Origin: Orobanche coerulescens
Lineage: Eukaryota > Streptophyta > Magnoliopsida > Lamiales > Orobanchaceae
NCBI GenBank assembly: GCA_033398695.1
Contig: CM065818.1
Location: forward strand, 82,208,092-82,272,091
DNA length: 64,000 nucleotides
Reading direction: 5' to 3'
Within the stretch, counting starts at the first letter, position 1. Every line of letters starts with the position of its first letter. Under the pieces are notes generated by a model. The model did no database searches and had not been told where the DNA came from. It saw only the letters and a program-made list of their open reading frames with translations. Both the position numbers and the translations under genes were made by a program. This document shows, piece by piece, positions 23,880-36,602 of the stretch.

Positions 23880-24628
23880 GTTGAAAAGACATTTTTGAAT
23901 TTTGATAATTAAATAAGCAAGCGGTGGTCCGAATTTTATTAAATAAAGAATGGCGGTTGGAGTTGATTGGATATCATGGAGGTAGGGTGATCATGTGTTT
24001 TTATCCACGTGTAAATAAGTCCAATCTTTGAGCAATAAATCAAATTCAATAATCATACCAATGGCACTTGGCCAAACTTGAACAATAAGCAATTGTTAAC
24101 TTAATTAATAGCAATTGGCATGTTATAAGTGTTCAAAACAATAATATTAGCAATGCCTTAAAAAAACTTATCAAAAATTAAGCATTGATCAATTACCAAA
24201 AATATTTGATCGTGAGGAAAACACATTTATATTTGAAAACTTATTTTGCTATGTACCTATTGAAAATCCAACATGTACTCACCTTATTTAGTTAGAGAGG
24301 TCTAACTAACTTTTCCACATAACTCTAGCCCTTCACTTGATCTTTTCTGTTCACCTTGCATTCTTATAGAATTCATTCATATTGTAATTCCATTCACAAT
24401 ATGTATTTTAAGGATGAGTCTAAAACATGGTTGATTCTTGTTCTATGTTTCAACACCAACTTTAAAATCATTCCAGTTCATCATTAACCTACTGATTTCC
24501 ACTAATAAAATGTTAATTATACCTTTAAGCTACTGATCTTAACTCATAACATGTTGATTAGTGTATGATTACAACTCAATATTACATAATTCAAGACTAC
24601 ACATGATATACTTTGTAGATCATGCATT
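23880..24628. other. Upstream flank of the degraded gene, no gene seen
   Basis: AT-rich, non-repetitive sequence between the TATA box and the copia-A LTR remnant. It probably holds the old promoter and intergenic DNA. Confidence 0.4.
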
Positions 24629-24793
24629 GAATGTTTTGCTCTCAAATACACAGACTAGTTTCTATATATATAGTTATGAGTCAGGAATACCAGTGACTAC
24701 CAGTAAATAAAGAAACATACAATTGCCTTCTAATAATAATTTACATAATAACAAGTACAATGCCCACACTCATACATCCCCTGAGTGGCATTG
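24629..24793 (-). repeat. Truncated copia-A LTR remnant
   Basis: The reverse complement matches the first 200 bases of the copia-B LTR (CTGGTAGTYACTGG, AACTAGTCYGTGTATTT). It lacks the terminal TGTTAGGA and stops matching at about 24,629. Confidence 0.7.
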
Positions 24794-24796
24794 CAC

Positions 24797-27700
24797 TTAA
24801 TGCTACACACTATGGTATCTAATACCCATGCTCTCCAGATGACACTCTAAGCTAGTCTGAGAAAGTAGTTTGGTCAGTGGATCAACGACGTTGTCGGGTG
24901 AGTCTACTCTATGCAGCACAATGTATCCCTTGCGAACAAATTATCTTACGAGATGATACTTCCTCTCAATGTCTTTGGTACTATTGTGAAACCTAGGCTC
25001 CTTGGCTTGCGCTACAGCTCTGTCGTTATCGCAGTAAAGCGGAATAGGCAGCTCAACACACGGTATCACTTGAAGTTCTCCCAGAACCCTTCCTTAGAAG
25101 CCTCCGAGGCTGCTTGATACTTAGCCTGACAGGTGGAATCAGCAGTCGCGCTTTGCTTGGCGCTATGTCAAGATACTGCTCCTCCATTAAGAGTAAATAT
25201 GTATCCAGAAGTAGACATCGAATCGTCTTTCTATCCTTGGAAGTCTGAATCAGTGAAGCCCATCACATTCAGTTCTCCACCGCCATACATAAGAGCCATA
25301 TCTCTAGTACTTCTCAAGTACTTAAGAATGTTCTTTACGGCAGTCCAATGTTTCCTACCTGGGTTTGCCTGAAACCTACTTACCATGCTCACAGCATGCG
25401 CAATGTCAGGTCTCGTACACAACATAGCATATACAAGGCTACCCACGGCCGAAGCATATGGTATATTACTCATTTCCTTTCGTTGTTCCTCACTTTGAGG
25501 ACACATATTCGAGGAGAGTTCTATTCCATGTTGCATCGGTAGGAACCCTATTTTAGAATTGTCCATCTTAAATCGCTTTAAGATCTTATCTATATAGAGG
25601 GCTTGGAAAGGACCTATCGTTCTCTTCGCTCTATCCCGGTAGATCCAAATACCAAGAATATGGGTTGCTTCTCCCAAGTCTTTCATGGAGAAATTACTCG
25701 AAAGCCAAGCTTTCACAGAATTGAGCATTCCCACATCATTTCCTATTAGTAGAATGTCATCTACATATAGTACTAAGAATGCGATCTTACTCCCACTAAC
25801 CCTGTTGTATACACAAGGTTCCTCTTCATTTTGCATGAAGTCAAACTCTTTGACTGACATATCAACACGAAGGTTCCAACTACGTGAAGCTTGCTTCAGT
25901 CCATAAATGGAACGTTAAAGTTTGCACACTTTCTGAATATCGACCTCGGACACAAAGTCTTTAGGCTGCTCCATATAGATTTCCTCCTCGAGGAATCTAT
26001 TAAGGAAAGTTGTCTTTGCGTCCATTTGCCATATCTGATAATCGTGGTAGGCAGCTATAGCAAGCATCATGCGAATAGACTTGATCATAGCTACGGGCGA
26101 GAAGGTATCGTGGTAATCGATCCCTTCCTTTCGGGTATAACCCTTTGCCACAAGCCTGGCCTTATAGGCTTCAACCTTGCTATCCCCATCAGTCTTTCAC
26201 TTGTAAATACACTTGTTCCCAATAGGCACAATGCCCTCGGGGCGGTATACTAGATTCCAGACCTGATTGACATGCATCGAGTCTATCTCAACTTCCATAG
26301 CTTCACGCCATTTCGCGGAGTCTACATCCACCATTGCTTGCTCATAGGTCGTTGGGTCGGTCTCTTGGCTATCACTTGGAACCTCATGGGGACCCAGCTC
26401 CTCCAAGTGCACAAGGACATATCTCTCAGGTAAATGAGACACCCTAATTGACCTACGAGGTGGTTGTACTTGTGTTTGAGAAGGTTTGGTTCTAATTTCT
26501 TGCACAGGTGTCTCCTGAGGAGTTTCATTGTATTCTTCCGAAGAAATACTTCTACCTGCTCCGCCTTCCTGAATGAACTCATCTTCCAGGAAGTGTGCTT
26601 GTAAAACAACAACGATATTTCGATCTTTGGGCATGTATAACAGATAACCCATCATGCCAGATGGGAATCCAATGAAACGTCCCTTCATGGACCTCACTTC
26701 CAACTTTTCCACCATAGTCTTCTTGACATAGGCAGGACATCTCCAAATCCTAATGTGATTAAGACTTGGTTTCCTTCCCTCCCACATCTCATGTAGAGTT
26801 TTAGGAACGGATTTGAAGGACACCTGTTCAAGATATACGTATCAGTCAGGAGTGCATACCCCCATAGGTAAATCGGTAAGTCAGTATAGCCTAGCATAGA
26901 ACGGACCATGTTCAACAAGGTCCGGTTCCTTCTTTCTGACACACCATTTAACTAAGAAGTACCTGGAGGTGTTAGTTGTGATACTATTCCATGTTCCTTA
27001 AGGAACTCGTCAAACTTCATACTCATAAACTCGCCACCTCAGTCCGACCGAAGTGCTTTGATATGATTTACAGTTCGTTTCTCGACTAGGGCCTTAAATT
27101 CCTGGAATTTCTCAAAGGCCTTGGATTTATGTTTCATTAAGTATACATAACCATACCTAGTATGATCATCTATAAACAGTAATGAAATACTGATATCCAT
27201 CACGTGCTGCTTCCAAAGCACCACATACGTCGGTATGGATTAATCCTAGTTTATCAGCGGCTTTTTCAAAAGTCCTTGTGAAGGGGGACTTAGTCATTTT
27301 TCCTTTAAGTCAAGATTCACAAGTAGGAAAGGATCCGATCCCAATGGACCCATAAGTCCATCTTTTTATATTTTGTAAACCTTGGTCTGACCAACATGAC
27401 CAATTCTAAGATGCCATTTCAAAACTTGATTAGTTTCATCCCTACCACGCTTCCTAGTCATAGTATTCACAACGACTTTGTTACTGAGGTTTAGATGATA
27501 CAGTCCATTCAACAATGTAGCAGTTCCCTCTAGTTTATTTCTAAAATAAATTTTGCAGGAACCATCACCAATGAAAAAGGAAGAGCCTTTCCGATCCATG
27601 ACCGGAATGAATACAATGTTTTTATGACCCTTGGGCTAAAGTCAAAACAAAATAGGATTCTAAACCTAAAAGAAGTGATCCTATGTTAGTTTCCTCGACA

Positions 27701-27998
27701 CTATGCCCGCTTCCGACACTAATCATCACTTCCCTAGCTCCAAGCTTCCTACTTTATTCCAGATCCTGATTCACAGTACAAATTTGAGAACTAGCACCAG
27801 AATTCAGTATCTATGAAGTAAAAAATACAGTATCAGAACAATTTGTTTCCAAAACTAAAAGTTCTGTACCTGAAGCGCCATGAAGAATCAGACAGTCCTT
27901 AGCCCAGTGGCCCAGCTCACCACATTTGAGACAAGCGTCCTTCTTCTTGCTCTTTGGAACCATCGGGGCCTTGCCCTTACCATTAAAGTCACGTAACA
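24797..27998 (-). pseudogene. Copia-A gag(3' part)-protease-integrase-RT-RNase H, broken
   Basis: Ty1/copia order in minus sense: zinc knuckle CLKCGELGHWAKDC (about 27,890-27,930), protease whose active site reads NSGASS instead of DSGASS (about 27,800), GAG-pre-integrase (27,366-27,599, LKWHLRIGHVGQTK), integrase (26,694-27,224, SERRNRTLLNMVRSML), RT (25,231-26,151, LVLYVDDILLIGN) and RNase H (to 24,797). Frames change between 26,942 and 26,823. Stops fall near 26,197, 25,915 and 25,231. The 5' half of gag and the 5' LTR are gone; the sequence meets chromoviral LTR at about 27,998. It is the same family as copia-B, which lies inverted 4 kb away. Confidence 0.82.
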
Positions 27999-28565
27999 CG
28001 ACCTGTATAACATACGTAACACATATGTTGACTCACCTGTCAACATCCTCCGCCGAAAGTTGCCGACACAGGGTCCCACCTGCCGACCACGACTCGATCG
28101 TCTGATTCCCATGTTACGTACGTAATGTCTCGGCCATAACGTACGTAACTCTACCAATTTAACGTACGTAAGCTTCAACACCTAACGTACGTAATGGCTT
28201 CCATACTTAGCCATTTCCAGCAATTCCTGTCCAACGTCTCGACATAACAAATATGAACATACGACATACTGAACACATATAAGAAATCCCGAAAGTATTC
28301 TCATGCGGTACGTCTGATGCACGATATCCTCAATTACAACTGTCGACCAAGTACGGCAATCATACAAATACTCATACGGTATATCCGACATCGAAAACAC
28401 ACCAAGCATGTAATATCCTAGAATCAAAATAACCTCTATAGACATACTGGCATGGCTGTCATAGTTTCCAAAATTATCCACTCATATCATGTCGGTCCCA
28501 CTCTGTACAGTACATCCCAGATAAAATAATGCGAAAAATTCATAGTGAAATTCTAGGATATTACA
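27999..28565 (-). repeat. Chromoviral LTR 5' fragment (LTR-B)
   Basis: Minus-sense sequence starts TGTAATATCCTAGAAT at 28,565 and follows the first 570 bases of the giant LTRs at 36,603, 41,339 and 46,070. It includes the 157-base inverted-repeat module (28,409-28,565) and about four ACGTACGT palindromes. It is cut off where copia-A gag begins. Confidence 0.78.
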
Positions 28566-31040
28566 ACTTACCCATCGAGCACTAGCCGCGACTAGCCTCC
28601 AAGCACAATTAATCACAAATGGCAATGATCCCAAGATTACCGAATTCACAAGAATAAAAGTGTGCTATCTTGAGTTGGCCAACACGATAATAATAACTCA
28701 CGGATGGGCACCATCCTCGGTGGTCCCAATTCAAACACCTCGACTGCCTTAGAATGGCCAATCTACAACGACACAACGGATGGGAACTCTCTTCGATAAT
28801 CCCACTTCAATACCTCGATCGCCTTAGAATAGCTAATCGATAACAACGACACAACGGATAGGAACTATCCTCGATAATCCCAATTCAATACCTCGATTAC
28901 CTTAGAACGACCAGTCAATAATAACAATACAATGGATGGGAAATGTTTTCGACAGTCCAAATTCAATACATCGATTACCTTAGAATGGTCAATCGATAAC
29001 AACGACTCAACGGATGGGAAATGTCCTCGACAATCCCAATTCAATATCTCAATTGCCTTTAGAATGGTTAATCGATAACAACAATACCACGGATGTCTCG
29101 GCACCTTTAATCGGTTACTGATAACGAAGATGATAATCGAATCCGTCAATGCTTTCAATCGAACAATACAACACCAATAACGAAGCACCAATATCAATAA
29201 CAATGATCACAACTATGTCTTAAATCGACATCAATATCAACAACAACAATCAATACATCGATACCGCGAACCGGCTATCGACAACAATATTACCAACAAG
29301 AATCGCAATGCCTTGAACCGGCTAATTACGAACAACAATAACATTTGGCATAATTTGCCGAAGGGTGTCGTATCAAACAATCCCCTGATATCAACAAAAT
29401 CATAAAGAGACTATGTCTCGAAATGATACACACATACATGATAACATTAATCTCATTGACTAGTACAAGTATAAAACTTGCTCAAACCGAAGGCGAGAAA
29501 GTCCTTCCACGATCAACGTCCTCCCACGAAACGATGAACAGCGTTCTCCGATGGTCACAAGCACTCGAATAACCTTGAATGAAATACGATTCATTCAATA
29601 ACACAAAATCAATGGCAAGCAACACCAAAAACAATCCCGATTCAATCCTGAATCGGTTAAACTCCCTAAAAGAAAATCATAGTTCTCAACTATGAATTCT
29701 AACATCCTCCAACACCTCAATGATCAATTAAAACGATCATTACGTTCTTAACACTTGTGAAAACAATTCAACAAGAATCACTTAAGAACAATCATCAAAT
29801 CAAACATCTCAAAATGATAATATCACTAATATCATCAATACCCCAAGAACATCATCATCTCAACAAACATGATGTCCAACCGATAATCCATCACCAATTC
29901 ATCATGAATTCGGATTAAACCACAAGTTAAATCAACCATTGCAAGATTATGGTAATCATTACATAATTCATCATAATTCTATATCAAAATGGTTATAATC
30001 TCCCCAAGAAACACAAACAACATCAATCATATCAAGACTATGTTAATCATATAACAATCTTAACATACTCGAAAATCATGATATAAAACATTAATAAAAC
30101 CTCCAAACATTCTAAAACATTAAGAACAACTCCTTCTCAAGACAAAATCATCATGTTCTTCATTACAAGTTATAAAAACTCTTCAAAAATCATGATATAC
30201 TGCAATAATAAATCAATACACAAAGTAAACAACAACAACAACAACAACAATCAAGCTATGATGAAGAACAAGATGAACTCTCCAAACACCAAAGGAGTAC
30301 GAAAATCTTCCAACTCCAAGCTTCAAATCAAGCTATGATGATCAAAAACATGTTGGAAGAGGCTAAATATCAAGAACAAGTCCAGAGGGACGATTCTAGG
30401 GAGAGAAGAGAGGTTTTGGTTCGTGAAGAAATGAAATACGAAACCAAAATATATAACCTGACAAGCTCATTACATCCGTTAACCTCAAAACATAACGTAC
30501 GTTAATCCGCCTTACGTACGCTACTAGACCTGCATAGCGTACACTATGCCATGTCTGAACTCACTGACTCGAAATGGGACCTGCATTACGTATGTAATCG
30601 AAAATCTTTAATGTACATTACCTAGCCACAGTTAACGTACATAAATCCCCTCACATAGCGTACGTAAGCCCCCGTTGACTGCAATAGTGCGATCTAATCT
30701 AAAGATATCCGGCCCAACCATTCGAAACTTGACATCGATCTGATAACCAACATTATGTACGTAACCCTCACGATGTAACGTACGTAATCGTAATACAATA
30801 GCATACGTAATGCTACACATGTAGCGTACGCTATGGCTATATACTTAACCAAAATTCCAAACTCACCAAGCAACATCCAAATGACGAAACCAAACCAAGG
30901 ACAAGTATAAATATTTCGATTCCAAAATATCCCAATACAATATACATTGTATCAATCAAATACAACACCACTTGTACAATTCCAAATGAATATGTACAAC
31001 ACAACAGTGAAACGACAAAAAATTACCCCCGGATATTACA
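28566..31040 (-). repeat. Chromoviral LTR (LTR-A), 3' end missing
   Basis: Minus-sense start TGTAATATCCGGGGG at 31,040 directly follows a polypurine tract. The order is: palindrome array (30,490-30,835), leader, an (AAC)n run (30,224-30,250), and about five units of a 78-base tandem repeat keyed by ACGGATGGGAA (28,690-29,100). It stops where LTR-B starts. The layout is a diverged version of the giant LTRs. Confidence 0.7.
30490..30835. promoter_or_regulatory. Palindrome array of LTR-A
   Basis: Eleven sites of the TTACGTACGTAA type, several decayed (for example TTAATGTACATTA). Position within the LTR is as in gypsy-1. Confidence 0.7.
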
Positions 31041-31225
31041 TACTCCCCCCTTAAAAAGAGTTTCGTCCCCGAAACTCAGGGTGCACAACTCGGGGTATGA
31101 ACTATCCATCAGGATCTGAAAACAACATCTACAGGAATACTCCTCAATACTAACAACTCTGCCTGAGTAACTGGGCGGACCCCATGGGTCCCCGCGTCTC
31201 CTCTGCCCGAACACGGTGAAAATTG
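31041..31225 (-). pseudogene. Chromoviral pol C-terminal end and polypurine tract
   Basis: Minus sense shows CTGAGTTTCGGGGACGAAAC followed by TTTTTAAGGGGGGAG and then LTR-A. This matches the stop region and second-strand primer of Tekay-like elements. Only the last 50 or so codons remain, without a clean frame. Confidence 0.6.
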
Positions 31226-31830
31226 AGTGATAAAAACACTCAACCAAGTGCGGGATTAGTCGAATCACGACTCCTCCGCCAGGGACCAGCCAGAAAGTCG
31301 TACCACCCGCATGAGGACAGGCGAGGAGGAGCAGTGAGTTCAGGTTTGGGTTTCCCTCGAGTCGGTGAGATCGAGGAGATCGATGATCTGGAGGATGTTG
31401 ATTTCGGGTACATTTGAGATGTAACCTTGATTTGTATTTTCCTTGTTTTTTGGATTGATGTTTGACTCAGTATGTATTGTAGTGTTGTGGTTATGAACCA
31501 TTTGTTGTTGATCTATCTTGTAATGATAGTAATTGAGAATTTTGAGATTTGAGGTCATTTGATGCGTTTTTCTTTCCTTTTGGTGTTGTACCTGATATTT
31601 CGTGATAATCTGGGTAATTGTTCATTGCGATTCGAGACGCTAGGTCGTGAGGACTTGGGAGTGGGATTGATATGGTCCCGAGGACTATATGTGCGTTGTT
31701 ATTTTCCTTTTGTGGCGTGAGTCAGTATTTGCATGGGCATCCGATACCGATGAGAATGGAGAAGTGTAAACTAATGGCTGTAGACATGTACAATGGGCGG
31801 CTCCCGCGGGGTGTGTACGCCTTGATGAGT
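31226..31830. other. Unclassified segment between chromoviral and copia sequence
   Basis: A plus-strand frame (31,223-31,417) ends in an acidic stretch EIEEIDDLEDVDFGYI followed by T-rich sequence that looks like a plant 3' untranslated region. The next 270 bases have no coding sense. It could be the tail of another element or a captured gene end. I do not recognise it. Confidence 0.3.
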
Positions 31831-34054
31831 TCCTTAAGGATCATGGAATAGTTTCACAACTAACACCTCCAGGTACTCCTCAGTTAAATGGTGTGTCAGA
31901 AAGAAGGAACCGGACCTTGTTGAACATGGTCCGTTCCATGCTGGGATATACTGACTTATCGATTTACTTGTGGGGTATGCACTCCTGACTGCCACTTACA
32001 TCTTGAACAGATGTCCTTCCAAATCCGTTCCTAAAACTCCACATGAGATGTGGGAGGGCAGGAAACCAAGTCTTAATCATATTAGGATTTGGGGATGTCC
32101 CGCCTATGTCAAGAAGACTAAGGTGGAGAAGTTGGAAGCTAGGTCCGCGAAGAGACGTTTCACTGGATTCCCGTCTGGGACGATGGGATATCTATTCTAC
32201 ATACCCAAAGATCGAAAGATCATTGTTGCTTTACAAGCACACTTCCTGGAAGACGAGTTCATTCAAGAAGGCGGAGCAGGTAGAAGTATTTCTTTAGAAG
32301 AATACAATGAAACTCCTCGGGAGACACCTATGCAAGAAACTGGAACTGAACCTTCTGAAACACAAGTACAACCACCTCATAGGTCTAGTAGGGTGTCTCA
32401 TTTACCTGAGAGGTATGGGCTTGTGCACTTGGAGAAACTAGGTCTCCATGAGGTTCCAAGTAATAGCCAAGAGACCGACCCAACGACCTATGACCAAGCG
32501 ATGGTGGATGTAGACTCCGCAAAATGGCGTGAAGCTATGGAAGCTGAGATAGACTCGATGCATGTCAATCAGGTCTGGAATCTAGTAGACCGCCCCGAGG
32601 GCATTATGCCTATTGGGAACAAGTGGATTTACAAGAGAAAGACTGATGGGGATGGCAAGGTTGATGCCTATAAGGCCAGGCTTGTGGCAAAGGGTTATAC
32701 CCAGAAATAAGGGATCGACTACCACGATACCTTCTCATCCGTAGCCATGATCAAGTCTATTCGCATGATGCTTGCTATAGCGGACTACCATGATTATGAG
32801 ATATGGCAAATGGACGTAAAGACGGCTTTCCTTAATGGATTCCTCGAGGAGGAAATTTATATGGAGCAGCCTAAAGGCTTTGTGTCCGAAGTCGATATTT
32901 AGAAAGTGTGCAAGCTTCAGCGTTCCATTTATGGACTGAAGCAAGTGTCGTGTAGTTGGAACCTTCGTTTTGACGAGGCGGTCAAAGAGTTTGACTTCAT
33001 GCAAAACGAGGAGGAACCTTGTGTATACAAGAGGATTAGTGGGAGCAAGATCGCATTCTTAGTACTATATGTGGATGACATTCTACCAATAGGAAATGAG
33101 GTGGGAATGATCAGTTCTGTGAAAGCTTGGCTTTCGAGTAATTTCTCCATAAAAGACTTAGGAGAAGCTACATATATTCTTGGTATTCGGCTCTACCGGG
33201 ATAGAGCAAAGAGAACAATAGGTCTTTCCCAAGCTCTCTATATAGATAAAATCTTAAAGCAATTTAAGATGGATGATTGTAAAAGAGGGTTCCTACCGAT
33301 GCGACATGGAATAAAACTCTCCTTGAAGATGTGTCCTCAAAGTGAGGAACAACGAAAGGAAATGAGTAATATACCATATGTTTCGGCCGTGGGTAGCCTT
33401 ATGTATGCTATGTTGTGTACAAGACCTGACATTGCACATGTTGTAAGCGTGGTGAGTAGGTTTCAGGCAAACCCAGGTAGGGAACATTGGACTGCCGTAA
33501 AGAATGTTCTCAAGTACTTAAGAAGGACTAGATATATGGTTCTTATGTATGGCGGTGGAGAATTGGATGTGGTGGGATTCACTGATTCGGACTTCGAAGG
33601 ACTGAAGGACGATTCGATGTCTACTTCTGGCTACATATTTACTCGTAATTGAGGAACAGTGTCTTGGCGTAGTGCCAAGCAAAGCGCGACTGCTGATTCC
33701 ACCTGTCAGTCTGAGTATCAAGCAGCCTCGGAGGCTTCCCAGGAAGGGTTTTGGATTAAGAAGTTTCTGGGAAAACTTCAAGTGATACCATGTGCTGAGC
33801 TTCCTATTCCGCTGTACTGCGACAACGACGGAGCTGTAGCACAGGCCAAGGAGCCGAGGTTTCGCAATAGTACCAAGCATATTGAGAGGAAGTATCATCT
33901 CGTAAGAGAATTTGTTCGCAAAGGATACATTGTGCTGCATAGAGTAGACTTAGCCGACAACGTCACTGATCCACTGACCAAGCCACTTTCTCAGACTAGC
34001 TTGGAGCGTCATCTGGAGAACATAGGTATTAGATACCATAGTGTGTGGCATTGA
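31831..34054 (+). pseudogene. Copia-B integrase(end)-RT-RNase H, broken by three stops
   Basis: The sequence enters in mid-integrase (DEFLKDHGIVSQ, then SERRNRTLLNMVRSML). It runs through the integrase C-terminal region (PAYVKKTKVEKLEARS), RT (KARLVAKGYTQK; YVDDILPIGN near 33,070) and RNase H (ending near HSVWH). All lie in one phase, interrupted only by TAA at 32,708-32,710, TAG at about 32,900 and TGA at about 33,650. Compared with copia-A these are GAA, CAG and GGA codons changed by one base each. There is no frameshift, so it is less decayed than copia-C. Confidence 0.85.
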
Positions 34055-34069
34055 GTTCAAGTGGGATAT

Positions 34070-34201
34070 TGTTAGGAGTGTGCCCTCGAATGCCACTCAT
34101 GGGATGTTGAGTGAGGGCATTGTCCTTTTAATTATGTAAATCATTTATATAAGGCAATGGATGTTTCTTTATATACTGGTAGTTACTGGCGTTCCTAACT
34201 C

Positions 34202-34267
<66 letters not shown>

Positions 34268-34560
34268 GTCCGTGTATTTTAGAGCAAAACGTTCCACTCC
34301 TTATTGGATAAAGTGTTGGACACCACTTTACTGAAATTAATAGGCAAGAAACCTGAAAGGTTGTGTCTATTAAAATTTGTAAAGAACTCGATCACTACTA
34401 AGAAGTCGATCTAACCATGACTTCCGGGTTATAACATGGGAGTGTGTAATTCTGATAAAATTAGTAAGAGCCGAGACAAGAATTATACAAGCCCTTAAAT
34501 TCTATACCCGGTCATAATAAAACTAGTCACTAATTCAATCTTGTTTAAATCAATGCAGAG
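34070..34560 (+). repeat. Copia-B LTR (3' border uncertain)
   Basis: The polypurine tract GTGGGATAT precedes TGTTAGGAGTGTGCCC. The LTR contains a (TA)n microsatellite (34,203-34,262). Its end is not clear: no TGGTATCAGAGC primer site is seen, and a gag ATG follows at 34,585. Confidence 0.7.
34203..34262. repeat. (TA)n microsatellite
   Basis: About 29 TA units in a row inside the copia-B LTR. The matching place in copia-A has only a few units. Confidence 0.97.
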
Positions 34561-34584
34561 AAACAAAACTATATCTCTCTAAAA

Positions 34585-35956
34585 ATGGCAAAGAACCCAC
34601 TTGCAATACTACTTGAAAAGAATCTCCTAACTAGCCCCAACTTTGTTGACTGGTTGCGGAATCTGATGATTGTACTCAGCATGGAGTATCTGGGATATGT
34701 CTTAGAGGTGGACATTCTACCGAATCCAATCCGGACTAGGGGTAATCAGGAAGAAATTGACGTCCATGAAAATGGGTCAAGGATGATGTGCTGGTCCGTG
34801 GTTTTATGATGGGCTCAATGAATACTGAGCTGTAGAGAGCATACGAGAAAATGACTTCTGCTAGGCAGATTCGTGCACACTTGACGATCTTTATGGAGAG
34901 TACAGTAGAACTACTAGATATGAGATATCGAAGCAGTTATTCAGTGCTAGGATGAAGGAAGGGAAGAACGTTAGAGACCACATCCTCGAGATGATCCCTC
35001 CAAATTGATCTCATCCTTCAATCTCTACCTGACTCCTTCATACAGTTTGTAATGAATTTCAACTGTAATGAAATTTCATGTACTTGAGCTGGGCTAATGA
35101 ACAAACTGGTGACGGCACAGTCTAACATGAAGACTAATATGAGGGAGGCTTCTCTTGTGATTTCTTCTAGGCCTCGGAGGTCCAAAAACAAGAAGAAAAA
35201 GACCTACGAGCAGTATAAACCCAAGAAAGGGGTGCAGAAAGGCAAGGGCAAGGCCCCAAAGGTTCAGAAGGTAGGCGGTCCCAAACCTACGGACAAATGT
35301 CTTGAATGCAGTGAGCTGGGCCACTGGCGTAGGACTTGTCCCAAGATCAATGGGGCATCAGGCATGATTTTTTTTTGTTTTTGTAACAAATTATTCTGCT
35401 ACTGTATATTCTGCTTAATGGATTCTGGATTCAGGTGCTATTTCTCATATTTGTACAATGAATCAGGATCTGGAATGAAGTAGGCAGCTTGAAACTGGGG
35501 AAGTGATGGTCACTATCGGAAGCGGACAAAGTGTTGAGGCAACCGATATTGGATCACTCCTACTGGGTTTGGAATCCGGTTTTATTTTGACGTTAGATGA
35601 AGTACTGATTTTGCCCAAGGGGCATAAAAACATTGTATCCATTCCACTCTTGGATCGGAAAGGATTTTCTTCCTTCATTGTCAATGGTATTTGTAAAATT
35701 TATTTTGGAAATAAATTGGTTGGCACAACTACATTGTTGAATGGTTTATATCATCTGAACTTACAAAATAAATCAGCAGTGAACACTAACTAGGAAGCAT
35801 TGCAGACATGATACTAATCTAGCACTTAAGTGGCACCTTAGACTTGGTCACGTTGGTCAGGACAAGGTTCACAAAATGGAGAAAGATGGACTTTTAAGTA
35901 CATTGGGTGAACCCTATCCAACTTGTAAATCCTGTCTTAGGGGCAAAATGACTAAG
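34585..35956 (+). pseudogene. Copia gag copy 1 with zinc knuckle, protease start and pre-integrase part
   Basis: The ATG at 34,585 opens MAKNPLAILLEKN, a copia gag of the UBN2 type. Frameshifts occur near 34,770 and between 34,870 and 35,000, where the gag2 copy is longer. A zinc knuckle CLECSELGHWRRTC (about 35,300-35,340) is intact. The protease motif DSGAISH is visible in one phase near 35,430. The GAG-pre-integrase part (35,503-35,950) ends at CLRGKMTK, where the sequence jumps to gag copy 2. Confidence 0.75.
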
Positions 35957-36602
35957 CATGGAGTCTGATGGGATACGTCTTAGAGGTGGACATTCCACTG
36001 ACTCCAATCCGGACTAGAGGTAATCAGGAAGAAATTGACATCCATGAAAAATGGGTCAAGGATGATGTGCTGGTCCGTGGCTTTATGATGGGCTCAATGA
36101 TTAATAAGAAGCAGAGAGCGCACGAGAAAATGACTTCTGCTAGGCAGATTCTCGCACACTTGACCGAGCTTTATGGAGAGCACAGTAGGACTGTTATATA
36201 TGAGATATCGAAGCAGTTATTCAGTGCTAGGATGAAGGAAGGGGAGAAAGTGGGAGACCACATGCTCAAGAAGATCTCTATGATTGAGAGGCTCGAGATG
36301 CTCAACTTTCATATAGATTTATCCCTTCAGATTGATCTCATCCTTCAATCTCTGCCTGACTCCTTCATGCAGTTTGTAATGAATTTCAACTGTAATGAGA
36401 TTTCATGCACATTAGCTGGACTAATGAATAAACTGGTGACGGCACAGTCTAACATGAAGACTAAGCCGAGTGAGGCTGCTCTTGTGATTTCTTCTGGGCC
36501 TCGGAGGTCCAAGAACAAGAAAAAAACAACTCACGAGCAGTATAAACCTAAGAAAGGGGTGCACAAAGGCAAGGACAAGGCCCTAAAGGTTCAGAAGGTA
36601 GG
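35957..36602 (+). pseudogene. Copia gag copy 2 (5' part), interrupted by the three-LTR element
   Basis: Starts abruptly inside gag (GYVLEVDIPLTPIRTRG) and runs openly to KVQKVG at 36,602. It repeats 34,680-35,275 with scattered differences and keeps about 90 bases lost from copy 1. It continues after the insertion at 50,414. It therefore forms the upstream part of copia-C. Confidence 0.8.
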
